Below are positions 22,738 to 33,723 of a DNA stretch of 64,000 bases, one piece after another. The stretch lies in assembly GCA_013368375.1 (NCBI GenBank), contig JAACJP010000010.1:620001-684000 (forward strand). The letters are read 5' to 3'. Numbering within the stretch: position 1 is the stretch's first letter; each line of letters starts with the position of its first letter. The position numbers and the translations under genes are program-made. Under the pieces are notes generated by a model. The model saw only the letters and a list, made by a program, of their open reading frames with translations, was not told where the DNA came from and ran no database searches. This DNA comes from Tricholomella constricta. Lineage: Eukaryota > Basidiomycota > Agaricomycetes > Agaricales > Lyophyllaceae.

Positions 22738-23448
22738 TCAGACCTCCCAGACGCTCCCGTACTGCTGCCTTACCGCACTGCCTGCCTCGACACCCAAAAT
22801 CTGCAAGCTCTTTGCGAAGCTGCGCTCGCGATCTCTCTTTCTCCTGTTCCTGACGCTCTCCGAGCTCTCGTTGAGCTCCACAGGGGAAAGGGGCGGCGCC
22901 CTAATGGGCGTGCGTGGCGGGGTCTTGAACGGGTCCGGACTGGTTGCGATGGTCAATCGACGCCTGCGTGTCATGACAGTGATGTACTGGGCATGGTCCC
23001 CAGCCTCGTCGTCCTCGGGGCCGGGACCAGCAGCGAAACCCATGTCGGTATCATCTGGAAACTTCGATGGGGTGTAAGGTAGCGAGGCTTGCCGACGCCG
23101 GCGCGTGAGGCCGGGGGACGAGGGCATCTTGCGAATGACTAGGGCACTCGCGCCAGCTGGAGAGCGAGTCGGACTACGCTGCTGTTTGGCGCGCCGCTTG
23201 CCTTTCAGTGTGTTGACAAAGGCACCAAAGATGGATGTCGACACGGAGGAGCGCGCCTTTCGCCCTGGAGAGGGCGTCTTCTTGGGTGAGGCTCGACGCG
23301 AGGGGCGGACGGGTGAGAGGGGCTCGATGAGTGAAGCAAAAGAGTTGGCGGCGGAGCTGTGGAGGATGGGGAGGTAGGGATTGTTGGCGCGCGGCATGGA
23401 GTTGAAGGCGCGGTAAGCAGTGTCGCTGGACATGGTGTGAATTGTCAT
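22738..23448 (-). CDS. Conserved-looking disordered protein, function unknown
   Basis: A single open frame of 236 codons with strong basidiomycete coding character. It starts at ATG 23448 (a second ATG follows five codons later). The sequence is mostly disordered and basic: SPVRPSRRASPKKTPSPG, STSIFGAFVNTLKGKRR, TRSPAGASALVIRKM, then TRRRRLTIATSPDPF and RKRDRERSFAKSLQILGVE near the end. SP and TP dipeptides are frequent, suggesting proline-directed phosphorylation. No catalytic domain is visible. It is transcribed away from HSP60, with about 250 bp between starts. Name and role unknown. Confidence 0.62.
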   Translation of the reverse strand: MTIHTMSSDTAYRAFNSMPRANNPYLPILHSSAANSFASLIEPLSPVRPSRRASPKKTPSPGRKARSSVSTSIFGAFVNTLKGKRRAKQQRSPTRSPAGASALVIRKMPSSPGLTRRRRQASLPYTPSKFPDDTDMGFAAGPGPEDDEAGDHAQYITVMTRRRRLTIATSPDPFKTPPRTPIRAPPLSPVELNESSESVRNRRKRDRERSFAKSLQILGVEAGSAVRQQYGSVWEV

Positions 23449-23626
23449 GAATTGTCGTGAAAAAAGAATGTGGTCGCTGAGGATATGTCAAATAGCCTGG
23501 TTGATGAGGAGGACGATATTTCGAGGCTCATTATAAGCTTCATCTTCATGAAAGGGACAAAGGTATTGATAACGACACAAACCCGCTTTGACAGGTTTTC
23601 CAGGGTCAATGGCAAGTCACGTGGTA

Positions 23627-23639
23627 TTCTAGAGCGTTC
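23627..23639 (+). promoter_or_regulatory. Heat-shock element-like site upstream of HSP60
   Basis: TTCTAGAGCGTTC reads as TTCnnGAGnnTTC, one base off the consensus alternating TTC/GAA triplets bound by heat-shock factor Hsf1. It lies about 63 bp upstream of the HSP60 start codon, a usual position. It is also within the shared upstream region of the divergent gene at 22738-23448. Confidence 0.5.
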
Positions 23640-23701
23640 TTTAAAAATTTGAAGTTGGTTTGCTGGATTTTCATTCTCTTGTTTTACTGTTAAACTTCAA
23701 A

Positions 23702-24245
23702 ATGCACCATCTGTCGACCACCTCTTCTCGGTCTCTCCGTCGTGCGGCAGCCAAGGCTGTAAAGCCCGCGTTCTCGCGTGGAGCCCACAAGGAGATCAAG
23801 TTTTCGAACGAGGGCAGAGCCAGCATCCTCAAGGGTGTCGACGTCCTTGCCAACGCCGTCAGCGTCACCCTCGGTCCCAAGGGTAAGCAGGTCCTACCGC
23901 CCCCACCTTGCACACACTGACACCTCTACAGGTCGTAACGTTATTATTGAGCAGTCATTCGGTGGTCCTAAAATCACCAAGGGTACGTCCGAGTCTTTCC
24001 GTCTCGACGCGTCCTAACCTCCTTCCTCTAGATGGTGTCACCGTTGCAAAGTCCATAACTCTCAAGGACAAGTTCGAGAACCTCGGTGCTCGGTAAGCCA
24101 ACCCTCTCGATGGTGTTATACTTCGTCCTTACCCGCCCTATTCAGTCTCGTCCAGGACGTCGCCCAAAAGACCAACGAGATTGCTGGTGACGGCACCACC
24201 ACCGCCACCGTCCTCGCCCGCGCCATCTACTCTGAGGGTGTCAAA

Positions 24246-24280
<35 letters not shown>

Positions 24281-25664
24281 CAGAGGTTCGCAGGCCGCCG
24301 TCGACCGCGTTGTCGAGTTCCTCGCCGCCCACACTAAAACCATCACCACCACCGCCGAAATCGCCCAGGTCGCCACCATCTCCGCCAACGGAGACACCCA
24401 CGTTGGCAATCTCATCGCCCAGGCCATGGAAAAAGTCGGAAAGGAGGGTGTCATCACCGTCAAGGAAGGCCGTACCATCGAGGACGAGATTGAGATCACC
24501 GAAGGCATGCGTTTCGACCGCGGCTTCATCTCCCCTTACTTCGTCACCGACGTCAAAGCCCAGAAAGTCGAGTTCGAGAAACCCCTTATTCTTCTTTCCG
24601 AGAAGAAAATCTCACTCCTCCAAGACATTCTTCCAACCCTCGAGGCAGCAGCCCAGGCCCGCCGCCCCCTTGTCATCATCGCCGAGGACATTGACGGCGA
24701 AGCCCTCGCCGCCTGCATCCTCAACAAGCTCCGCGGTCAGCTCCAGGTTGCCGCCGTCAAAGCCCCCGGCTTCGGTGACAACCGCAAGTCCATCCTCGGT
24801 GACCTCGCCATCCTCACCGGCGGCACTGTCTTCACCGACGAGCTCGACATTAAGCTTGAGCGCGCCACTTCGGACCTTCTCGGCTCCACCGGTTCCATCA
24901 CTATCACCAAGGAAGACACCATCATTCTTAACGGCGAGGGCTCCAAGGACAGCATTGTCGCGCGGTGCGAGCAAATCCGCTCCATCATCGCCGACCCTAC
25001 CACCTCCGAATACGACCGCACCAAGCTCCAAGAGCGTCTCGCCAAGCTCTCGGGCGGCGTCGCCGTCATCAAGGTTGGAGGCGCTTCCGAAGTCGAAGTC
25101 GGTGAGAAGAAGGACCGCTACGACGATGCGCTCAATGCCACGCGGGCCGCAGTCGAAGAGGGTATCCTCCCCGGCGGCGGTGTCGCCCTCCTCAAGGCCT
25201 CCCTCATGCTCGCCACCACCTCCCCGGGCTCCGGCGCCGGCTCCCCGTCCTCCCCAACCTCCCCTAACGCCACGCCCATCCCTACCGCCAACTTTGACCA
25301 GGAGCTCGGCGTCGCCATCATTCGGCGGGCGCTGACGAACCCCGCACGTGCGATCCTGAGCAACGCCGGTGAGGAGGCGAGCGTGATCGTAGGCACGCTT
25401 TTGGGGCAGTATGGCGGGGAGGACAAGTTCGGGTGGGGGTACGACGCGCAGAAGGGGGAGTACGTGGACATGATCAAGGCCGGCATCGTGGACCCGCTCA
25501 AGGTCGTAAGGACCGCGCTGGTGGACGCGAGCGGCGTGGCGAGCTTGTTGACAACGAGCGAGTGCTGTGTTGTTGATGCGCCTGAGGAGCATGCGGCGCC
25601 TGGGGGCCCGATGGGTGGTGGCATGGGAGGTATGGGCGGCATGGGCGGTATGGGCGGATTCTGA
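23702..25664 (+). CDS. HSP60: Mitochondrial chaperonin HSP60
   Basis: Group I chaperonin that folds imported proteins in the mitochondrial matrix in an ATP-dependent ring. ATG 23702 opens a basic presequence ([16 protein letters not shown]), followed by [18 protein letters not shown] and SVTLGPKG. Three introns then split the N-terminal part: GPKG joins [16 protein letters not shown], joins DGVTVAKSI, and NLGAR joins [19 protein letters not shown] (nucleotide-binding motif). The last exon runs from about 24150 and includes [26 protein letters not shown] and [13 protein letters not shown]. It contains an extra S/P-rich stretch, [18 protein letters not shown], before [16 protein letters not shown]. 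The end is GGM repeats ([16 protein letters not shown]) and F, standard for HSP60. Codon use is strongly C-ending, as for a highly expressed gene. Confidence 0.97.
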
Positions 25665-27094
25665 GCTCCCTGAACGCTCGTGACGATCTATCTTCCTTGC
25701 TTTTATTAATTACATACACGCACTTATCACTACGCCCCCCCTCCCCACTACACGCACTTATTTGTTATTGTAGCTTTTTACATAGTATTGTCGGCATGAG
25801 AAATGCAACCCCACCACTACTCATCAGAATGTCACGTAAACGCATGTCAAATCAAGGCTCAAGAAGCCGAATGGCGCCATGGACTCGGTCATGATTCGCG
25901 CGCCAATTGATCTCCATCACTGTGCGGTAAATAATTTTGTTCTCAAGCTTATCACGCGCCGTGAAGCGCGTTGAACGGCTAGTTTACGCACAACACTTTG
26001 GTACACACAGAAGCTTGACATGGACATGGACCTCCTCGAATGCTCATTCTTGTCAAGAATACCACCACGAGCCTACCCAACCAGTCGACGGCTCCCTGAT
26101 CATAGCTCCAATCTTCCCGTGGTTAGTATCCATGGCTGGCGATGTATGCTGCTTTACGCGCGTCCGAACCACTGCACGTTGGAGTATCCCGGGTGCATGC
26201 CAGCGTGCAATAGGTGGACGGTGATACTCCGCGCCTTTTAAGGACATCAGTTATTACCTTTCTGCACCCTGGCTCATCTGCGACCTGGCTGTATGACACA
26301 TGCGCCTGGCTGGCTACGTTCGCCGCGATTTGGACGGAGCTTGACTGCTTGTGGAACGTCGCTCGCGAACGAGGAAGATATCCGACCTCTAGTACGCGGC
26401 CAGGATCTTCAACGAGACTCTAGGGCTGTGCGTTGATACCTCCAACGGCTTTGTATCCTTCTTGCGCTCCTCGTAATCTATACTCGCTTTCCATAGGGCA
26501 TACCTTCGAAAACCATGTTCGAGATCATCTACTATTTCTGAGTCCTCAATCATGACCTAGAATCTGTGTTCTGGCTTGATGCTCAGTTCATGTACCATCG
26601 CATGCCAACCGCGGTGGACGACGCCCAAGTCAATGTACATACTTTTAACGTGGCTCACGCTACAACATCACCAGGATTGCAGAACGCTATCGACTCGCCC
26701 TGCAGTGTGCAAACCCTGAAATCCATGTTGCGAAGTCCTCGAGTAGCTAGGCGTAGTAGGTGGGTATGCAAGATGTGCCGCTCCTGTGTCAGATCGCTGT
26801 CCTTTGCCATGATGACGCGGGTATCGTACAGCGCAAATAGGCGAGTGGGGCGGAGCGGGTGCTTACTACAAGCCAAAAGATGCGCAAGAAGAGCACCTCA
26901 TCCCACGCGTTCAAGTTCCACCCGTTCCAGAGAATTGGGGGGTTAACGTTGTGCGCAAAGACGGGCCCAAGATCATTGCAGCAGCCGGCTGTCTTCACCC
27001 CGCACTTGCAGGGCCCCCTTCGATCAGCCACAGAATTGCGCAGGATGTAAAACAGAATGAGAAAATCCTCCGCATGCTGACGTGCGCCACTGGA
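25665..27094. other. Unresolved region downstream of HSP60
   Basis: About 1.4 kb. After the HSP60 3' end there are only interrupted open stretches on both strands. A plus-strand stretch near 26880-27050 with QVPPVPENWGVNVV and KIIAAAGCLHPALAGPP looks coding in character but has no start or recognisable family. It may be a decayed gene or part of a many-exon gene. No transposon ends seen. Confidence 0.35.
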
Positions 27095-27284
27095 AAGACG
27101 TAGATTTGTATAAACTCCGGTGTATATCGAGCGCTCGGGTATGCAAAGTGTCGCTATGTAAGAAACAAGTAGGCGCCTCTAAGCACTAATAATTTACACT
27201 AACTATATCGATGGCTAGATGGGTAGACTCCTGGCGTTGCTGCGCTGGGAGGCTAGCGATTGCTCATCATATCACTAGAAGTTT

Positions 27285-27415
27285 CGGACCCACGAACCGA
27301 CAACGTTCGAATCCTCTTCCTCGAATTTCCCATTGATTCATCCTCCGGACCCACGAACCGACAAATTTGATCACGTTCGAATCCTCTTCCTCGAATTTCC
27401 CATTGATTCATCCTC
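27285..27415. repeat. Tandem repeat of 61 and 70 bp at the 3' end of FunK1 copy 1
   Basis: Two adjacent units begin CGGACCCACGAACCGACAA and end CATTGATTCATCCTC. The second has 9 extra bases (near ATTTGATCA). In the kinase reading direction this insertion contains a TGA that ends the protein. The duplicated unit 2 (around 41550-41620) has only one such unit. Confidence 0.9.
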
Positions 27416-29600
27416 GTCCATGTAGTCGCTGTCGAGTGTATGTTTCTCTGAGGTCCTGTGTACCAAAAAGACGTCCACAGGAGTCTCTTCCTGCAGCCAA
27501 GTATTCAAGGACAGCGCATTGCGAAATATGTTATCCATCCCTTCATGGGTGTATAGCTTGCAGCGAGAGCGCAGCGGAGCAGTCCGGGGTGCTAGATCGC
27601 CCTCATCCGAAGAGTCACCGTCGTCTTTACGAGGGTTAACACATCTAAGCCATTGCAAGACCGCCTTGCGCGCCTTCACAAGCCACCGCTGCAACGGCAC
27701 ACTGCGGAAGCAGAAATCGTCGCCAAGATATGCCTCGTCTTTAAACATGGCTCGTTTATTGACACCGCCCGATCGCGTTCCGTCATCGTTGACCGTTTCG
27801 TCATTGAATATGCGCTTGATAAGGCTTATTGCGGTGATTGGTCGAGAGTGTGGGAGGTAGCGAAGACCGTGATAAAGCATGATGTGTACGAAGGACTCCA
27901 TGTCGTCTTGTATGGTGTGAATTGAATGGTGATTGAGAAGAAGGAGACATGACATGAATTCCCAGGTTCCCTGTCCGAAAGATGAGCATAAGCAAGACCA
28001 AGACCCAGAACATGACCGGGGACTGACAGTTTCTTCGTGACGGCGACGGCGCTTCAACTCGGACTCCTTCTTCGCAAGGTCCCAGTCGTTCAAGACACCA
28101 CGACCTTGTTCATCGATGAGGATATTCCTCGCACTGATATCGCGATGAATATAGTGGCACATCTCGTACGCTTGTCGATGAGCTGGAAATGGTGTTCTTT
28201 TAACAATTGCGAATATCTGAGTGCGTCAAGAAAACTCACCCGTGAACGCATCAGAGACGACTTGCATCAACTGCTGCGATGAGGTAACTCTGCTAAGAGG
28301 CTGTCCAATGAAGGCCACAACGAAGCGGTGATGAATGCGCCGTGTGATGTGATTCCAGTTGCTACCACAGCGCCAGGAGCCATCTCGCCGAGGTGGAAGA
28401 GGAGGGGGCGTCTCAACCTCGGATGAGACGGATCCAGAGCCAGTAGAATCGCGATTAGAAGCGTCTTCGTCGTCGCATTCATCGACCTTGTCATATACGT
28501 CGCAAAAATCTTCCACTGGAACGAAAAGATCGGTCATAGTGGCGTCGCTGGAGAGATCACCGCCGCAAACAAATTTAGGGACGTGTTGGACGCCGGCGCT
28601 GTCGAGATCGTGAAGAATCTTAGCTTCTTGTCCCAGGTCGTGAGCGCGCCAGGTGTCCTTGAGGAAATACAACCTCGCCGTTTCGATCTCGAAAACTGGA
28701 TGCGCTTGAGTGCACCTCCCGACGAGCGACTCGGAGTAGGCCATAGAGCCCCAAGCGATGAATTCGCGAGGCTTATTATCCACACCTGGGATCTTGAACA
28801 CGACGACCGGGCGCTCCGCCTCTGGCCTCCATTTCCAAAGTTGCTCCCGAGCATGTTTGACCTCCAAGGGGGTGGCGGGGCGGACGGTTGGATCCCGCCC
28901 ACGCCCAGCGTCGTCGACATGGGTGAAGCGCCAGAGGAAGTCGATCAACGGCTGGCAGTCGTCGTGAAAGTCAAATCGCTCCGATACGATTGCACCAGCA
29001 CGGTCCCAGCGAATAAAGCGCATGAAGCGATCAGCGATAAAAATTGAAAACGCGAAACGGCGATGTTGCCGAGCACACCACTCAGAGGCATAATACGCGA
29101 GCTGGGCACGACTTTTTCTGCCGTCCTTGGTGCGAGCTTCGAACGACCACTTCGTACTGTCGTCTCCCGCCTTCGGGTCAGTGAACGGGTCAGCAGATTC
29201 GCTGACCTTGAACTTAAAGTGGAGCTCGAGCTCGCCAAATTTGGTGACCTTCTCGGTTGTATCGAGGTCTTCACAGTACATGGTGGGATCGGGTTTAAGC
29301 TTCCAGCCATCCCCCATGTCCTGGTCAGGGTGATTTGAGGTGTTGATAATCTTGTATTTGGGAATGAGTTTACGCTTCTGGACCAGATCAATCTACAAAA
29401 CAGCGGTGAGGACTGATTAAGGCGCCAGGCGAGAATGAAAGGCCACTTACGAAGGGCTGATACATGTCACTTTCGAGAAGGACCTGTGGCATAGCACTGA
29501 AATGGTCTTTGGGCAGTGCAGGAATTGGAGGAAGGGCACATGGTAGAAATTCATCGAGGAATTGGGCTACATCCATCGGTCCAACGAAATAATCGGCCAT
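27371..29600 (-). CDS. FunK1 fungal-type protein kinase, copy 1 (damaged ends)
   Basis: FunK1 is a protein-kinase family expanded in mushroom-forming fungi and linked to multicellularity; substrates are unknown. After an intron following VLLESDMYQPF, the protein has DMGDGWKLKPDPTMYCED, WCARQHRRFAFSIFIAD, FIRWDRAGAIVSE, an acidic segment DECDDEDASNRDS, then the catalytic loop HYIHRDISARNILID and the divergent metal-binding motif VLNDWDLAKK (D in place of DFG context), and WEFMSCLLLL. Compared with copy 2 the start region has lost about 30 bases including the ATG that opens copy 2, so translation would need ATG 29600 (MADYFVGPM). The C-terminus is shortened by a tandem duplication bringing a stop at 27371. 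Possibly functional, possibly decaying. Confidence 0.8.
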
Positions 29601-29837
29601 TGCTGTTGCTATAGGCGTCGAGACTCGGCTGCACGAATTCGTAGTGGCGAGGACTATAAGCTTGTAGTCTTTGGAAGTGATCTTACCTGAGCAAAATGGT
29701 GGAGGACAATGGGCTGTCGGGTGGCGGATCTTGAATTTGCCTGGCCACTGGCCAACTCTGACTGAATCGGGATAAGTCTCGGTCGCAGAAGCGGTATGCA
29801 ACGGTCTAAAGGGTGTTTGAGTGCTATTATACACCAC

Positions 29838-30239
29838 TTACTCAAATATTCTGTTCACGAACTGCGCGGAAAATATCAGCTCGCACAGTTGTCCACGCCA
29901 GTGGCGGCTCGAACTGGACTTGTTGCCATCAATTGCACATGTGATCCTACTTCAGGGCAGGCCTTTTGGCGTCAATGTGACCAGCGGTCAAGAAATTGCA
30001 TAAAATAGCGATTAATGGTATCTGGACCCGTTAATTCTAACAAACCACCGACATCAGTACTTCAGATCTAGACGCGTCCAATTTGGTTCCAGCAAAATTG
30101 AACAAAAGCGACTGGGCCTTTATCACGAACAGTCATTGAAAGCGTATATCATATAAAACGGTACTACTTTGTACAACGTATACATACATGATACACGAGC
30201 GGAGTCGTTCCACCTTCGCACGAAAGGCAACCCCCTTTT
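29838..30239. other. Spacer between FunK1 copy 1 and the esterase
   Basis: About 400 bp holding the upstream region of FunK1 copy 1 and the 3' flank of the esterase, both minus strand. Most of it aligns with 44080-44590 of the second unit. No gene seen. Confidence 0.55.
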
Positions 30240-31669
30240 TTAAGATAGCGTGGGCACCGTCCAGTCGACCCAGTTTGCCTCGACGAACCCGACGTTATTC
30301 GCACCGTCAGTCCTCATAATGTTGGTGTTCGTGCTCTGGCCCTTCAAGAACTTGTTCACGAACGCATCGAGATCGCCCTGTTGGCTCGACGGGAATGCGC
30401 AGTGGTTGTGGTTGCCGATCTGGGACACGCCCATCGCGTCCGCGACGCCGAGCGCCTGCCAGACCTTGTTCGCCGTCTTCTGGCAGCCCCAAACGCTCTG
30501 CGGGCCGAGCCAGTCGATGCTGGTGTTGTCGATGACAAGGAGACCGCGTGGCGCGACGAGCGCGGAGAGCAAGTGGTGGTCGAAGGGAAGGTTCGGGACC
30601 TGGTTCACGTACTGCGCGAACGTGGTGGAGAACCAGACGTTCTCGCCGACGATCTCGGACGCCGTCTGGGTGTTGATGCCGGACTTGAGCATGGCGTCGG
30701 AAATGCGCCAGGAGCCTGCACCACCGGAACCGGACTCCTGGGGGATGGTGAGCGCGATACGCTTATCGAAGGCGCCGGCGACGAGGGCGCCCTTGCCGTT
30801 ACGCGAGCAGCCGGTGACACCAATGCGCTGAAGGTTGATGGGGACACTAGGTGTAATCTCGAGGGCGTCGATGACGCGCGAGACACCCCAGGCCCAGGCA
30901 GTCATGGCAGATGCGGAATGCCCACTGCCGTACAGTTGGTAGAACTTTCCTTGGCCACGGCTGCTGCTGGATTGCTGGGCAGCCATGTCATCGTTGTTAA
31001 AAGTGATGACGGCGACGCCTGCAGGCGTGGGGATGCTCATGCCGCCGTAAGCGATGATGGCGGGGTAAGGAGCGCTGCCGGAGGAAGGGGTAGACACAGT
31101 GACCTGGAAGGAGATGGATTTGCCACCTTCCGAGGCGTTGATTGTGAGCTTGCCACCGGAATACGAGGCAGTGACCGACTGGGGCTTCGGTGGTAACGTT
31201 CCGAGTTCATAACGCTGGAAAAGTTGGAAAAGCTCCTCACGACGGCATTCCCATTGTGCTTTGGTGGTTACACGATTACCGTTGAGGAATTTAAACGGAT
31301 CCGGCAGCTTCGCATTGGCGGTCAGTGAGATACTGCCAGGAAGAGGAGTGCAGGTAGCCGAGCCGGTTGGTTGGGAGGTGTTCGTGGTCGTGGGCGAGGT
31401 AGTGGGCGTGGTAGTAGTAGGCGTGGTGGTAGTAGAAGGAGGCGCGCCTGGAAGACACTGGTAGTACCAGTCATTGATGAACGTACAGGTTGCACCAGAT
31501 GTGCAAGTAGTTCCCCCAGTCCAGCCAATGCCTCCGCCTAGATAACGGACTTGTAGTAGCAGATACATAGAGATTAAGCAGCAGGACACGCACATTGGGC
31601 ATACAGTGGTTGCTGCGCAAATGCCGGGATGGCAAGGACAAGAGCGGCGATGGAGTACTTGAATGGCAT
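30240..31669 (-). CDS. 4-O-methyl-glucuronoyl methylesterase (CE15) with N-terminal CBM1
   Basis: Secreted esterase that cleaves ester links between lignin and glucuronoxylan during wood decay. ATG 31669 opens a signal peptide ([18 protein letters not shown]). An intron (donor GTGCGT, acceptor ATCTAG) joins YAQC to [11 protein letters not shown], a fungal cellulose-binding CBM1 with paired cysteines. A T/P/S linker of about 35 residues follows. The CE15 domain has [24 protein letters not shown], the nucleophile motif GCSRNGKGA (Ser), the acid in IPQESGSGG, and the histidine in [12 protein letters not shown]; all three catalytic residues are present. It ends VDWTVPTLS. Length about 450 residues is normal. 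This is the intact partner of the broken copy at 44590-44990. Confidence 0.95.
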
Positions 31670-32816
31670 AGATAGTGACGCTCAAGACACGGGACGATAT
31701 GAGCTTTGACCCTCATGAACATACGACTTGGTCATTTTATACAGTCACGGTATGCTCCAAAGAGAAGCACCAGGTAGAGTAATATGACAGCTCAGTAGGT
31801 GTCCTGGAAGAACCCTCGCAGCGTCACATGCATGATGCCCGCTCTGCATCCAGCAGTAATGGAACGGTTATCCCGATGATGTGTTTGGCGAGAAGATGTT
31901 TTAGGCGTGGTTTATCCCGCATTCCGAGTCGTACCGAGTCGAGGGACGCAGCGAAATAGGCTCGTTATCGACGTCGCGACGGATGAAATGCGTTCGGTCT
32001 TAGTCGTGAGGACAGAATACAATATTCGTGTTCGAGTAAACATTGCGTCTGGGACCAGGAGGTGTCAGTGGTCGGTAGCCTGGAAACTCTCCTGGAAATA
32101 TATGAACGTTGCCAATACGCGTCGAACGACTACACTATTGGACCCGGTCTGGGGATCGCCGAAGTTGTTGCGAGAACAGGCAACGCAAGCCAGAACTTTG
32201 TGATTCTTGCTGACACGAACGTCGAAAAGGTACTGAAAAGGTTTGAAAGCGCGTCGAGGACAAAATCGAATGCAACGAACTGTCCAGAGAAAAGCTATAT
32301 GCTAGCAAAAACCCGCCTGCCCGCCGCGCTGTAGCGTCCCAGAGGCTTCGCCTGAGTCCGCTAATCCGCCTGAGTCCGCCAATCCGTCCACGTCCCGACA
32401 TATCAGCTCTCGTGTTACTGTCAAGCGAGGAAAAGACCACCGACACCGAAGTTCCTCCACAAGATGCTTTTGGCGGGCCGGCCGCGCCAATCAAACATTG
32501 TTTCCAAGATCACCAGACCCCAAGTTCTGCTTCCTGTGAGAGCGTCCTCTATATGTCAATCGTAGATCATTGCATTGCGGCCTGACTTTCCTGCGGCAGA
32601 TTATGTAGTACTTACTTGCGTGCAATCGGAAAAGAGGGCCCGGCGCGGGCCGCGCACAGACGCCTGCGTGAATGCAACATGAACTGGTGATGCGAACGAA
32701 TATGGCAGTCTTGATTGGCTGTTTTAGACCTCTCTCTAGCTAGTACGAAATCTTTTGCCTGATACCTCGACAAAGCACTTACCGGTGACAAGTACATCGC
32801 AGAAGCAAAATGATCA
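31670..32816. other. Intergenic with a short tandem repeat
   Basis: About 1.1 kb upstream of the esterase gene. An 18-bp unit (CGCCTGAGTCCGCTAATC) is present twice at 32349-32386. A plus-strand open frame (32062-32334) with SVVGSLETLLEIYERC reads plausibly but has no recognisable family and no clear start. The rest holds the esterase promoter. Function of the open frame undecided. Confidence 0.45.
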
Positions 32817-32900
32817 TGAGTCGACCCAGGTTCGAACTGAGGACCTCCTGTGTACATTTCGATGTGAGACAGACGCGATAACCAACTACGCCATCGACCC
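32817..32900 (-). tRNA. tRNA-Val(CAC) with 10-nt intron
   Basis: Reading the minus strand: acceptor GGGTCGA pairs with TCGACTC (one G-U), D-arm TGGCGTAGTTGGTTATCGC, anticodon stem TCTGT/ACAGG, loop CTCACA..C with anticodon CAC, T-arm CTCAG-TTCGAAC-CTGGG, discriminator A. The intron TCGAAATGTA sits after position 37, the canonical site. First of four valine tRNA genes here. Confidence 0.93.
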
Positions 32901-32984
32901 TTGTGAAATGTCGACCGCAAGCGCCTGGGTTCGGTATGTCTAAATGTGCCGTAGAAAAAAAATAAAGCAGCGAGATGACAAGTA

Positions 32985-33070
32985 TGAGTCGACCCAGGTT
33001 CGAACTGAGGACCTTCTGTGAACGCCAGGTGGTGTTAGACAGATGCGATAACCAGCTACGCCATCGACCC
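32985..33070 (-). tRNA. tRNA-Val(AAC) with 12-nt intron
   Basis: Same acceptor, D- and T-arms as its neighbours. Stem TCTGT/ACAGA and loop CTAACA..C give anticodon AAC. The intron CCACCTGGCGTT follows position 37. It lies 84 bp from the CAC gene on the same strand. Confidence 0.93.
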
Positions 33071-33723
33071 GATGTTTCAGTGGCGATGCCACAGAACACT
33101 ATCCCCGAGATCAATTGCATAAAGCCCAATGGGCTAGTCATTTGCGCTGCCAACTCAACAAGTAAAAGAATGGCGAGCACCCGAGATAGAGTGCCACACA
33201 TCTATTGTAGAGCGCGAATCATATTATCATATTCCTGATAACAAAAGGTGACAAACAACTCAGCGCCACAGCACGAGGGAGAGCAGAGTTACCTTGTAAC
33301 CTGCACGAATCGCTCCAACTCCCCAATCGTTATCCAGGCCCTTCCCCTTCAAACAAAAAAAAAAAGAAACCGAAGTTGAACACAAAACAAAACAGTTGCC
33401 AAAAGAAAAAGTCCAAGTTCATTATTTCGCGCCACCGACCCGTACCCCGAAATGAGGCGGAGTAGAAGTGGGACGCAAATGGGAATGAAATAAAGAAGAC
33501 CCAGTAGAAGGAATAACGAGAGTGGTGGAACGTGTATAACATGGTGGGCGCGTGACTCGAACGAACGAGCGAACGCGCGCGAACGAACTTGAAGCTTGCT
33601 AGCTGGAACTATAGTAGAGTAGATATCATTGAGTGCCTTTTACTTCCGGTCCCAGTTCACTAGATACGTATATATGTGTAGATACTTCCGCAGTCAACAA
33701 AACATTACATCCCTTCGTCCGTC
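33071..33723. other. Intergenic
   Basis: About 650 bp between a tRNA gene and the 3' end of the Ind1/NUBPL gene. It has an A-run at 33355-33365 and GCGCGCGAACGAAC simple sequence near 33570. No gene seen. Confidence 0.5.

Larger units (their letters stand above)
27095..30700. repeat. Segmental duplication, unit 1 (FunK1 plus esterase 3' part)
   Basis: This stretch matches 41340-44990 in the same orientation. The shared part begins in non-coding DNA (TAAACTCCGGTGTATAT with flanking GGAAAGA and GTAGATTT), includes CTCCTGGCGTTGCTGCGC, covers the whole FunK1 gene and its upstream region (GGACAATGGGCTGTCGGGTG), and ends inside the esterase gene near GCCGGACTTGAG. The two units are separated by about 10.6 kb of unique sequence. 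Divergence is modest in coding parts and larger in spacers. Confidence 0.9.

Noticed and set aside
24181..25335. Long plus-strand frame of 384 codons, S/P-rich
   Set aside because: It is the +1 shadow of HSP60; the frame starting at 24270 gives the chaperonin protein.
24612..25592. Minus-strand frame of 326 codons opposite HSP60
   Set aside because: Antisense to a strongly conserved, C-ending codon gene; composition (G/V/D/L-rich) is a mirror artefact.
30381..31196. Plus-strand frame of 271 codons opposite the esterase
   Set aside because: Antisense to CE15 with all catalytic motifs on the other strand.
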